This document shows positions 1 to 7,349 of a stretch of 18,518 bases of DNA, piece by piece. Each line of letters starts with the position of its first letter. Positions within the stretch are counted from its first letter, which is position 1. A program made the translations under genes and the position numbers. Source of the DNA: Scytonema sp. UIC 10036 (lineage in GTDB: Bacteria; Cyanobacteriota; Cyanobacteriia; Cyanobacteriales; Nostocaceae); contig NZ_WJFC01000252.1 in the NCBI RefSeq assembly GCF_009725235.1, positions 1 through 18,518 on the forward strand, written 5' to 3'. The notes below the pieces were generated by a model. It did not search any database. It was not told the DNA's origin and saw only the letters and a list, made by a program, of their open reading frames with translations.

Positions 1-845
1 CCCCAGTACCTACGCCCCACTCCCCCTCTCTTCCGCTTACAGGTAAAACCGTTCTTGTGACACGCGCCGCCGGACAGTCCAGCAAATTTTCACAAGCCCT
101 CGCCTCACTGGGTGCAACTGCGATCGAAATGCCAACCATAGAAATTGTTCCCCCCTCAAGTTGGGAAGGTTTGGATAATGCTATTTCACAGATATCTAGT
201 TTTCATTGGTTGATTCTCACCTCTACCAATGGTGTAGACTATTTTTTTGAACGGTTGTTTGCCCAAAATAAAGATGCTCGGATTTTATCTAACCTCAAAA
301 TTGCCGTTGTTGGAGAAAAGACAGCCCAAAGCCTCAAACAACGGTGTCTCCAAGCTGATTTTATCCCTCCCAACTTTGTTGCAGATTCTTTAGTAGAAAA
401 CTTTCCTGAAGAACTCACGGGGAAAAAAGTTTTATTTCCCAGAGTAGAAAGTGGCGGAAGGGAAATTTTGGTGCAGGAATTAACTGCAAAAGGAGCAGAA
501 GTGATAGAGGTGGCGGCTTATCAATCTCGCTGTCCGGACGATGTACCGCCTTCAGCAGAGTTAGCACTTCAAAATGGAAGTGTAGATGTTATTACCTTTA
601 CCAGTTCTAAAACAGTACAATTTTTTTATCAACTCATACAAAAGGTGTTTTCTAAGAATTCTCAAGAAGATTCTTCAGTTGCAATTGCAAAATCCTTAGA
701 GAAAGTTTGTATTGCTTCCATTGGTCCCCAAACCTCTAAAACTTGTCGTTCTTTATTTGGACGAGTGGATGTAGAAGCGGAAGAATATACCTTGGATGGA
801 TTAACTCTAGCACTTATTAAATGGGTGACGACTTCCGTTTGCTAA
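1..845 (+). CDS. hemD: Uroporphyrinogen-III synthase, 5' end outside the window
   Basis: Closes and isomerises hydroxymethylbilane to uroporphyrinogen III, the branch precursor of haem, chlorophyll, bilins and cobalamin, in the cytosol. The reading frame is open to the left edge and begins with residues reading PLTGKTVLVTRAAGQ, the usual N-terminal strand of HemD, so the GTG at 57 lies inside the conserved fold and the true start is upstream of the window. Other family signs are the phrase ILTSTNGV (first domain), ITFTSSKTVQFF (second domain) and IGPQTSKTC, the conserved uroporphyrin-binding region near the C-terminus. The visible length of about 280 residues fits the family, so little is missing. 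It stops 43 bases before the monooxygenase gene on the same strand. The family call is firm; the start is unknown. Confidence 0.9.
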   Translation, partial: PVPTPHSPSLPLTGKTVLVTRAAGQSSKFSQALASLGATAIEMPTIEIVPPSSWEGLDNAISQISSFHWLILTSTNGVDYFFERLFAQNKDARILSNLKIAVVGEKTAQSLKQRCLQADFIPPNFVADSLVENFPEELTGKKVLFPRVESGGREILVQELTAKGAEVIEVAAYQSRCPDDVPPSAELALQNGSVDVITFTSSKTVQFFYQLIQKVFSKNSQEDSSVAIAKSLEKVCIASIGPQTSKTCRSLFGRVDVEAEEYTLDGLTLALIKWVTTSVC

Positions 846-888
846 AATCGTTCTTGCAGAACAGCAAACAGCTTAATTCCAAACATGA

Positions 889-1998
889 ATGTTGACAAAA
901 CAGCGACTAGAATTTAACTGGTGTGCTCCCGTATCTGGTGATGGATTTTATTTGGGTTTACCCGTTTGGGAACGCCCACCGAGTCTAGAATATACGGTTG
1001 AGATTTTCAAAACAGCAGAACGCTTTGGGTTCCGACAGTTGCTAATTGGTATGGGCTTCACACATCATGTCCTGGAAGCTTGGACTTTAGCAACAGCAAC
1101 TTTAGCGCTTACAAATAACACAGGAGCGATGGTAGCTGTACGTCCGGGTTTTTATTCAGCTCCCGTGTTAGCAAAGATGGCTGTTACCCTAGATCGTATC
1201 AGTAAAGGTCGCCTTTCATTCAATATTGTCACGGGTGGACGACCAACAGAACAGGCGATGTATGGTGATTACTTAGACCATGATAGCCGATATCGCCGCA
1301 CCCGTGAATTTATGCAAATCTGTCGTCAGTTATGGTCAACGACCAATCCCTTCGATTATAAAGGAGAATTTTACCAACTCCATCAAACTCGTTTAGAAAC
1401 CTTACCCTTGCAACCATCAGGACCACTATTTTATTTTGGCGGTGCGAGCGAAATGGCTCGACAAGTGGGTGCAGAATTTGCAGATGTTTATCTAATGTGG
1501 GGCGAAACACGACAACAAATTGCTGACCGAATGAACCAAATGCAGCAATTAGTGGCTAACTACGGACGGGAGAAAAAAGTGCGCTATGGATTGAGGATGA
1601 ACATTGTCGCTCGATCTACTGAAGCCGAAGCAAAGGAAACAGCAAGGGAAATGTTGGCAAAAGTGAGTCCGGAAATATTAGCTAAAGCACGAGCCAGTGA
1701 ATTTCCCAATACCAAGCGGGAAAGTGTCGGTCAAAGCCGACAGTGGGAATTGCGTGGAAATGCTGATGGGAATTGGTATGTTGAGCCACTACTTTGGGCT
1801 GGTATTTCCGTAGTGCGGAGTGGTGCGGGAATGGCAATTGTTGGTAGCTATCAACAAGTCGCGGAGCGTCTTTTGCAATACATAGACTTGGGAATCACAG
1901 TTTTCATCTTGTCTGGATATCCTCATTTAGAAGAGTGCGAAAATGTGGGGCGATATGTTTTACCTTTAGTTAGAGAGGGCTATCTGCATAGAAAATAA
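889..1998 (+). CDS. SsuD-like FMNH2-dependent monooxygenase (LLM class)
   Basis: A 369-residue TIM-barrel enzyme of the bacterial luciferase-like superfamily, closest in my memory to alkanesulfonate monooxygenase SsuD, which uses reduced flavin and O2 to release sulfite from sulfonates. Shared stretches are GDGFYLG (17-23), FNIVTGG (111-117), YLDHDSRY (128-135), FYFGGAS (181-187), YLMWGE (201-206), LWAGISVVRSGAG (302-314) and SGYPHLEE (342-349). Arg236, Arg310 and Tyr344 match residues important in E. coli SsuD. The positions of its Cys54 and His228 appear to be Val61 and Asn238, so substrate or mechanism may differ, and I therefore leave the symbol blank. No reductase or ABC sulfonate transporter lies alongside. 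The ATG at 889 has no clear Shine-Dalgarno; an ATG at 885 is in another frame. It may be co-transcribed with hemD, and it ends 6 bases from the convergent amidase gene. Confidence 0.88.
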   Translation: MLTKQRLEFNWCAPVSGDGFYLGLPVWERPPSLEYTVEIFKTAERFGFRQLLIGMGFTHHVLEAWTLATATLALTNNTGAMVAVRPGFYSAPVLAKMAVTLDRISKGRLSFNIVTGGRPTEQAMYGDYLDHDSRYRRTREFMQICRQLWSTTNPFDYKGEFYQLHQTRLETLPLQPSGPLFYFGGASEMARQVGAEFADVYLMWGETRQQIADRMNQMQQLVANYGREKKVRYGLRMNIVARSTEAEAKETAREMLAKVSPEILAKARASEFPNTKRESVGQSRQWELRGNADGNWYVEPLLWAGISVVRSGAGMAIVGSYQQVAERLLQYIDLGITVFILSGYPHLEECENVGRYVLPLVREGYLHRK

Positions 1999-2004
1999 AT
2001 AAAT

Positions 2005-3363
2005 TTATTGGATTTTAGATTTTAGATAAGCAATTTGGAAAGCTAACGCAATTCTTAAAATCAAAGCTTCAGCATAGGAATTACCTACGATTTGCAGTCC
2101 TATAGGTAAACCTTGATTGCAAAAGCCACAAGGGAGAGATATTGCAGGTACACCCATAAAGCTGAAAGGGACCATAAATCGCCGATTTAGTTGATAAATT
2201 TCCGGTTTAGCATTCATGAGAGGTGCAACCATCGGTGTTGTAGGTGTTAGTATAGCATCCACTTGCTGAAACAGTTTTTGCGATGGCAAGAATTTTGCTT
2301 TTTTCTGCAATGCTTGTTTGTAACTGTGGTGAGAAATTTTTCCTCCTTTCAACAAGTCATTTTGCACTTTTTTGCTCAAAATCTTGGTGTTTGTAACGGA
2401 TTTATCTAGCAAAATTTGACGGAATTCATAAAGAGCAATGGTAGAATAAGCTACCTCATCAAATTCTTCTATGAAAAATGGAGAGTTGATGGTGACAATT
2501 TGTGCTCCCAATTGTTTGAAAATCGATATGGCATGAGAAATTGCTAAAGCCACTTCTGCATCAATTCCTCTCCATGTATAATTAGCTATTACACCCAACT
2601 TTAAACCGTTGATGTCAGTTGGTAGAGGATACAATTGTTTTAAACTTGTGAAGCTAGGAAAGAGTACAGCATCCAGTAAAATGGCAACATCCTCTACACA
2701 ATTCGCCATCAACCCAACTGTATCAAAACTGAAAGCACGCGGAAAAATACCCTCATTGCTGACTAATCCGTAAGTCGGTCTTAGCCCCACTACTCCCGAC
2801 CAACTGGCGGGAACTCGAATAGAACCACCCGTATCCGTACCAATTCCACTCAAACAAAAACCAGCCGCAATAGCTGTTGCGCTTCCACTGGAAGAACCTC
2901 CTGATGAGCGATCGGAGTTCCAAAAGTTACAGGTATTGCCATAAAAAGAATTGTTTCCAGAAAGGTCAGCTGCAAATTCGCTTAAATTTGTCTTACCTAA
3001 AATGACTGCACCTGCTGACTTTAACTTTTGGATAATTTTAGCATCAGATGATGGTATGCGATCGCTAAAAAGTTGTGCGCCAACGGTCGTCTTAATTCCG
3101 GCTGTATCAATATTATCTTTGAGCACAATCGGAATACCGTGCAATAATCCTCGTATTTGACCGCAGTGGCGTTCAAAGTCTAGTTGAGCAGCAGTTTCTA
3201 GAGCTTGTTGCTCCATAACGGTAATCAAAGCATTCAATATTGGATTCAGCTTTTTAATACGTTCGAGATAATGCTTAACTAACGTCGAAGAACTCAGCAA
3301 CCCACTTTGCATCAGCTGACTTGCTTGCGCGATCGTTTTCGGAATAAAAGTTTCTGGTAGCAT
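2005..3363 (-). CDS. Amidase-signature family hydrolase
   Basis: Predicted cytosolic amide hydrolase of the amidase-signature family, about 452 residues from the ATG at 3363. The ORF also runs to an in-frame TTG two codons upstream. The Ser-cisSer-Lys triad can be placed, counting from that ATG: Lys82 in GIPIVLKDNID, cis-Ser158 in the loop RSSGGSSSGSATA, and nucleophile Ser181 in TDTGGSIRVPA. The C-terminal phrase MGVPAISLPCGF, followed by LPIGLQIVG, is also typical. It resembles the GatA subunit of Glu-tRNA(Gln) amidotransferase. No GatB or GatC is adjacent and many stand-alone amidases share this fold, so a general amidase is the safer name. Substrate unknown. It is convergent with the monooxygenase, whose stop is 6 bases away, and is followed upstream by a repeat-filled gap. 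Confidence 0.88.
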   Translation of the reverse strand: MLPETFIPKTIAQASQLMQSGLLSSSTLVKHYLERIKKLNPILNALITVMEQQALETAAQLDFERHCGQIRGLLHGIPIVLKDNIDTAGIKTTVGAQLFSDRIPSSDAKIIQKLKSAGAVILGKTNLSEFAADLSGNNSFYGNTCNFWNSDRSSGGSSSGSATAIAAGFCLSGIGTDTGGSIRVPASWSGVVGLRPTYGLVSNEGIFPRAFSFDTVGLMANCVEDVAILLDAVLFPSFTSLKQLYPLPTDINGLKLGVIANYTWRGIDAEVALAISHAISIFKQLGAQIVTINSPFFIEEFDEVAYSTIALYEFRQILLDKSVTNTKILSKKVQNDLLKGGKISHHSYKQALQKKAKFLPSQKLFQQVDAILTPTTPMVAPLMNAKPEIYQLNRRFMVPFSFMGVPAISLPCGFCNQGLPIGLQIVGNSYAEALILRIALAFQIAYLKSKIQ

Positions 3364-3413
3364 TTTCAATGTTGGATGAAAATTTTAGGAAATCAATCGC
3401 CTCTCACCTCTTA

Positions 3414-3487
3414 CCTCTGTGTACTCTGCGCCTGGTGCGGTTAAATAAATGACTTTTGAACCGCTGAGGACGCAGAGAGCGCAGAGG
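3414..3487. repeat. CTCTGCG-type dispersed inverted repeat, copy 1
   Basis: Two arms of about 32 bases form an imperfect palindrome. The left arm starts CCTCTGTGTACTCTGCGCC and ends GCGGTTAAA; the right arm starts TTGAACCGC and ends GCGCAGAGG. A related copy lies at 7165-7248, so this is a family in this genome rather than a single hairpin. In RNA it would fold into a long stem. It sits in the gap between the amidase gene and the asparagine-synthetase-like gene. Confidence 0.75.
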
Positions 3488-3523
3488 AGAAACTAGGAAA
3501 TACTGATGTCAAGTACAAAAATT

Positions 3524-3567
3524 ACCCCCCTCTGTCCCCCCTTGGAAAGGGGGGATGAAAGGGGGGT
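3524..3567. repeat. Nested C-run/G-run palindrome
   Basis: An inner stem pairs CCCCCC (3536-3541) with GGGGGG (3549-3554). An outer pair ACCCCCC (3524-3530) and GGGGGGT (3561-3567) surrounds it. This is the short GC palindrome type seen again at 13465-13495, 14819-14845 and in the array at 16361-16736. Function unknown; it lies just upstream of the asparagine-synthetase-like gene and would place a stable hairpin in a leader RNA if transcription starts before it. Confidence 0.7.
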
Positions 3568-3654
3568 GCTACAAAGCGGTGTATTTCAGCTTTGTTTTCC
3601 CCTTATCACAGCTACATTATATTTAAGCTAAATTATAAATTCTGCAAAAATCTC

Positions 3655-5403
3655 ATGATATTTAATGCCTTTAAAAGCCGTAAATTGAATAAAATCGAAG
3701 CGATTGAAAGTAAGCCTAGCTGGCGTGTAGCTTGGGGAGCAGTTGATATAAATGAAGAAGATATAGCTTGGCGAGAAGATAAAATCGCGATAATTCTACC
3801 GCGTACAGCATCTGGATTTGTGACAGAGAAACTAGCAATCAGTTCTTTACAACAATTTGTGGTTGTTGGTGATGTGTGGTTAACCAACCAGACACAACTA
3901 CTGCAAAGTTTAGGAATTGAACCAAATAGTTATGGGGGAACTTCTGTACAACTAGTTGCTCATCTTTGGGAAAAATGGGGTGTGGAATCTCTCAACCTAC
4001 TTGTGGGAATGTTTGCACTCGTAGTTTGGGATAGAGAAAAACAGGAGTTGTGGCTGGTACGCGATCGCATTGGTGCTCGTACTCTCTACTACACGACCAC
4101 TGGTTCTACTCGTTGGATTGCGTCTAATTTAAGAACCTTAGCACCCTATCATTCATCAGATTTAGATTTGGTAGCGTTGCGTGATTATCTGTGTTGCGCC
4201 TTTGTACCTGGAGAACGGACACTTTGGCAACAAGTGCGGGAACTACGACCTGGAACTATCTTACAATTTCCAGACCAGAAAGTTCAAGCTTATTGGCATC
4301 TTCAAGAGCAGATTACAGCAATAGATCGACCTCTAGCATGGCATGCTGAACGTTTGCGAGAACTGCTAGACCAAGTTGTGAAAGAATATTTACCACCACA
4401 AACCGAACCCGTAGGAGTTTTTCTCTCTGGTGGTTTAGACTCCAGCTGTATCACCGCAATAGCCGCAAAATTCCACAATTCCCCAGTCCACACCTTCTCG
4501 ATTCATTTTGGTGATGAATGTCCTAATGAGTTAGAATTTTCCAGTCTGGTGGCTTCCCATTGTCAGACGCAACACCACATTTTGGAAATTACTTTTAAGG
4601 ATATGTGGGAACGCCTACCAGAAACAATGGCGTATTTAGATGACCCCATTGGCGATCCCTTGACTGTTCCCAACTTGTTAGTGGGACGACTAGCGAGAGA
4701 AAGCGTGGAAGTCGTATTGAATGGTGAGGGTGGAGACCCCTGTTTTGGTGGACCAAAAAATCAACCCATGCTCATTAATAGTTTATACAACTCCGTCACC
4801 AATCAGAATTCATTACAAGCTTATTTAATTTCCTTTCAAAAGTGTGCATCTGATTTGCCACAACTTTTAAAACCAGAAGTTTGGTCAGCAGTTCAGACAA
4901 CACCTTGGGTTTTTGAAGAAGATTTATATTCTTCAGCCAGCTATTTGAATCGTTTGATGACAATGAACATCAAATTTAAAGGCGCTGACCAAATTCTCAC
5001 GAAAGTGAGTAACTTGACTCAAGCCGCACTTTTGCAAGGTCGTTCTCCACTTTTTGACCAACGAGTTGTAGAGTTAAGCATGGAAATTACTCCAGAGTAT
5101 AAGCTTTCTGGAGTAGAAGAAAAAGCCGTATTAAAACAAGCGGTATCAGATATTTTACCAGAGAGAATTATTTCTCGTCCCAAAAGTGGGATGATGGTTC
5201 CAGTACAGTTAGGATTTCGTAAATATTGGCAGAGAGAAGCCAGAGATTTATTGCTCAATCGTCATGCGGCTATTAGTCCTTATTTAGAGCGATCGCCAAT
5301 CCGCAACTGGTTAAATTATCAAGGAGACACTTGGAGTCGTTATGGGGTGAAGTTATGGTTGCTTGTGAGTCTAGAAATTTGGTTACAGGTGAATAAAAAA
5401 TAA
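3655..5403 (+). CDS. Asparagine-synthetase-like ATP-dependent amide ligase, no glutaminase Cys
   Basis: A 582-residue protein with the two-domain layout of class-B asparagine synthetase. The C-terminal half has the ATP-pyrophosphatase loop FLSGGLDSS (Ser258 onward), the conserved NGEGGDPCFGG, and a C-terminal EEKAVLKQA...RPKSGMMVP segment. The N-terminal half keeps the late amidotransferase strands (GMFALVVWDREK, RDRIGARTLYY) but has no Cys next to the initiator and no opening CGI strand, so it should not hydrolyse glutamine. Related enzymes include beta-lactam synthetase, lasso-peptide cyclases and amide-forming tailoring enzymes, which adenylate a carboxylate and capture an amine; which reaction occurs here cannot be told. 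The ATG at 3655 was chosen; the frame also opens at a TTG at 3592 whose extra 21 residues look non-conserved. It ends 4 bases from the convergent short zinc-ribbon gene and is a distant paralogue of the gene at 8585-10363. Confidence 0.85.
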   Translation: MIFNAFKSRKLNKIEAIESKPSWRVAWGAVDINEEDIAWREDKIAIILPRTASGFVTEKLAISSLQQFVVVGDVWLTNQTQLLQSLGIEPNSYGGTSVQLVAHLWEKWGVESLNLLVGMFALVVWDREKQELWLVRDRIGARTLYYTTTGSTRWIASNLRTLAPYHSSDLDLVALRDYLCCAFVPGERTLWQQVRELRPGTILQFPDQKVQAYWHLQEQITAIDRPLAWHAERLRELLDQVVKEYLPPQTEPVGVFLSGGLDSSCITAIAAKFHNSPVHTFSIHFGDECPNELEFSSLVASHCQTQHHILEITFKDMWERLPETMAYLDDPIGDPLTVPNLLVGRLARESVEVVLNGEGGDPCFGGPKNQPMLINSLYNSVTNQNSLQAYLISFQKCASDLPQLLKPEVWSAVQTTPWVFEEDLYSSASYLNRLMTMNIKFKGADQILTKVSNLTQAALLQGRSPLFDQRVVELSMEITPEYKLSGVEEKAVLKQAVSDILPERIISRPKSGMMVPVQLGFRKYWQREARDLLLNRHAAISPYLERSPIRNWLNYQGDTWSRYGVKLWLLVSLEIWLQVNKK

Positions 5404-5407
5404 GCGT

Positions 5408-5638
5408 TTAACCAAAACTTTCATCCCCATAAAAATATTCAAATTGACCGACAGTAAAATATAGAGTGTTGTTAGCAGAAATCTGAGCGATCGCATGAGC
5501 GAAAAGTAGGTCTGTTAACTTAGAACTTCCATCTCGACTGGGTTCAAAGACAAATCGATGACTACATTTTTTACACTTTCCATAATATTGATTCCAGTCT
5601 CTCCGGTTATTATCAGTTCCACATTGAATACATTTCAT
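5408..5638 (-). CDS. Short zinc-ribbon protein, shrunken paralogue of the neighbouring gene
   Basis: A 76-residue protein with Cys3-x2-Cys6 and Cys22-x2-Cys25, a likely zinc ribbon, followed by the segment TDLLFAHAIAQISANNTLYF. About 42 of the first 70 residues match the N-terminus of the 425-residue protein encoded at 5734-7011. The last residues (SFG, stop) also match the far C-terminus of that protein, and 14 bases across the stop (TTAACCAAAACTTT on the + strand) are identical in both genes. It therefore looks like a tandem duplicate that lost its middle through internal deletion. It has no membrane segment. It could be a stable small protein or a remnant; the uninterrupted frame slightly favours a real product. 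Function unknown. Confidence 0.6.
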   Translation of the reverse strand: MKCIQCGTDNNRRDWNQYYGKCKKCSHRFVFEPSRDGSSKLTDLLFAHAIAQISANNTLYFTVGQFEYFYGDESFG

Positions 5639-5670
5639 GGTAGTGTTTTAACCTTTCATTTGGCTTGTAG

Positions 5671-5685
5671 TAGCGCTTTAGCGCA
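5671..5685. repeat. Short AGCGCTTTAGCGC palindrome
   Basis: A small palindrome (TAGCGCTTTAGCGCA) between the two zinc-ribbon genes, just upstream of the short one. This short stem type is frequent in cyanobacterial intergenic DNA. It may act in the mRNA between the two genes. Nothing else was recognised in the 95-base gap. Confidence 0.45.
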
Positions 5686-5733
5686 TGCATAGCAAATACA
5701 AACTAGTAATGATTATTCATTCCCACTGACTTA

Positions 5734-7011
5734 TTAACCAAAACTTTGAACAATATATATATCATTGCCTTGTTCTTCTTCTAAAGTGTAGCTACCAGCG
5801 ATACTTCTTTGCAGAATTTTAATAAGTCGTTGGGGGGAGAAAGATTCCAATTTCACGAACTTTCCCGATTCTAACCATGCTAATTCTTCAGCTGATAAAC
5901 TCTGGCGAATTTCTCCAGCTAATTGTTTGGCGACTTGCGCTGAACCTGAAGAAGTTTGAATAAATATTTTCTGCTTTGTAGCAATAATCTGACGGGGTAA
6001 CAATCCCACATCAATAATTGCAATGTTGCTGTCCCTAAACCAATTAGCACTAGTACCGAGATGATGAACTAAACCAACACCTTGGGGAGTACAATCATGC
6101 AATGCATAGACTTTCAATTCAGAATTGCGGCGTAACATTTGCATTGTAGTATCAAAAATGCTTTCAGGGTATCCTGTAATGCTGAGAATTGCACAGTTAT
6201 TTTCAAAGTGAAAATGATTGGCAATTAATAGTTGAGCAATAGCTGCACTATCACAAACAACTAACCTATCAAAACTGTAAGCCGTCACATCAGGATTAAT
6301 TGATGCAGGTGTAATTTGCTCGCGTGGAGAATTCAATATTTTGAGAATTGGACCATTAATGTTTTGCCAATGATTTAACCAATCTTGAAATTGAGATTGA
6401 GAAAATAAAGATTCCTCTTCTACTAATTCAACTCGACCTAACTGTCGAGTTCCTAAATATATAGATAACATTCCCAGAATAACGACAATAACAAATAGAG
6501 GAAATGAACTAAACACAAACCAACTTACCAAGATTCCTACGACTAGAATCAAAATTCCCAGTCTTTGTAAAGCTTTAGCACTTGCTTGACGACTCGCATG
6601 GTTGAGCTTGTTAGAATTAGTGTTAGTAAATAAGTAATAAATTACACATACTTGATAGATTAAATTGACAATTAAGAAGGAATTATCACCAATTATAAAG
6701 CCAGAAAATACGCCAAAAAAAACTGTAACCCAAATATTAAAAAAAAGATAGACGCACCCCCAACCTATTGTAGAAAATAACTTCTTTTTGAGACGATTGT
6801 CTAATAAGTAAAAAAGTTGGTTGGGAGTAAAAAACAAAGTGTTATTCGCAGAAATGTCAGCAATAGCCTTGGCAAACAAGGGGTCGGTCATTTTAATATT
6901 ACCCATGCTCGTTGGTTCAAACACAAACGGATGCTGACATTTAACACAACGCCCTTGATTACCCGTTCTATCTTTCAGATTATTATCAGTTCCGCAGTTA
7001 ATACATTTCAT
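5734..7011 (-). CDS. Zinc-ribbon membrane protein with a possible TOPRIM-like cytosolic domain
   Basis: A 425-residue protein of unknown function. Residues 3-25 form a zinc ribbon (CINC...CVKC), and 42-70 contain a conserved-looking TDPLFAKAIADISANNTLFF segment shared with the short neighbour. About four hydrophobic segments lie between roughly 79 and 188 (near 80-102, 110-130, 151-168 and 170-187). The remaining 235 residues are soluble. Within them, 249-320 read RLVVCDSAAIAQLL, then ILSITGYPE, then LKVYALHDCTPQGVGLVHHL, an order that recalls the TOPRIM fold of topoisomerase VI A subunits, although the usual Glu and the second Asp of DxD are missing. The start ATG at 7011 follows AAGGAG at a rather long spacing of about 12 bases. 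It is probably transcribed apart from the operon upstream, which ends 338 bases away. The function is not known. Confidence 0.72.
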   Translation of the reverse strand: MKCINCGTDNNLKDRTGNQGRCVKCQHPFVFEPTSMGNIKMTDPLFAKAIADISANNTLFFTPNQLFYLLDNRLKKKLFSTIGWGCVYLFFNIWVTVFFGVFSGFIIGDNSFLIVNLIYQVCVIYYLFTNTNSNKLNHASRQASAKALQRLGILILVVGILVSWFVFSSFPLFVIVVILGMLSIYLGTRQLGRVELVEEESLFSQSQFQDWLNHWQNINGPILKILNSPREQITPASINPDVTAYSFDRLVVCDSAAIAQLLIANHFHFENNCAILSITGYPESIFDTTMQMLRRNSELKVYALHDCTPQGVGLVHHLGTSANWFRDSNIAIIDVGLLPRQIIATKQKIFIQTSSGSAQVAKQLAGEIRQSLSAEELAWLESGKFVKLESFSPQRLIKILQRSIAGSYTLEEEQGNDIYIVQSFG

Positions 7012-7349
7012 AGCAGTTATTTACTCCTTGTTTTGAACTCTCTAATTCTGTGTTCTGATGCAAAAAATCTTTCTTAAAAAGAACCAAACCATAGCAATCC
7101 TATTTGATTTTTGAACTACCCGTAGCCCTATAAAAATGTATAACAACTTCAAGAAATTAATAGATCTCTCTTTTCTTCCCTCTGCGTCCTCTGCGCCTCT
7201 GTGGTTCAAAAATAATTTATTTAACCGCAGAGACGCAGAGAAAAGAGATGAGGAATTACTACCTGAATTAAAATTTTACGAATTACCTTGATAGGGATAG
7301 CATTGTCCACCCTACAGGACTTGAAGTTTTTCATAAATCATTTAGGTTT
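7012..7349. other. 338-base gap holding repeats, no gene seen
   Basis: Separates the decarboxylase-like gene from the zinc-ribbon membrane gene. It holds the CTCTGCG inverted repeat (listed separately) and, at about 7290-7320, a segment around GTCCACCCTACAGG, a short motif that recurs between genes in many cyanobacteria. It must also contain any promoter for the zinc-ribbon gene, but no convincing -35/-10 pair was found. Confidence 0.5.
7165..7248. repeat. CTCTGCG-type dispersed inverted repeat, copy 2
   Basis: The left arm runs from TCTCTCTTTTCTTCCCTCTG to GTGGTTCAAA and the right arm from TTTAACCGCAG to GCAGAGAAAAGAGA, separated by an AT-rich loop. The left arm carries an extra CTGCGTCCTCTG-like step, so the pairing bulges. 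It is the same family as 3414-3487, with the same GGTT(C/A)AAA loop border. Confidence 0.75.

Noticed and set aside
2005..3363. Calling the amidase GatA
   Set aside because: The catalytic motifs fit, but there is no gatB or gatC neighbour, and stand-alone amidases share all visible motifs.
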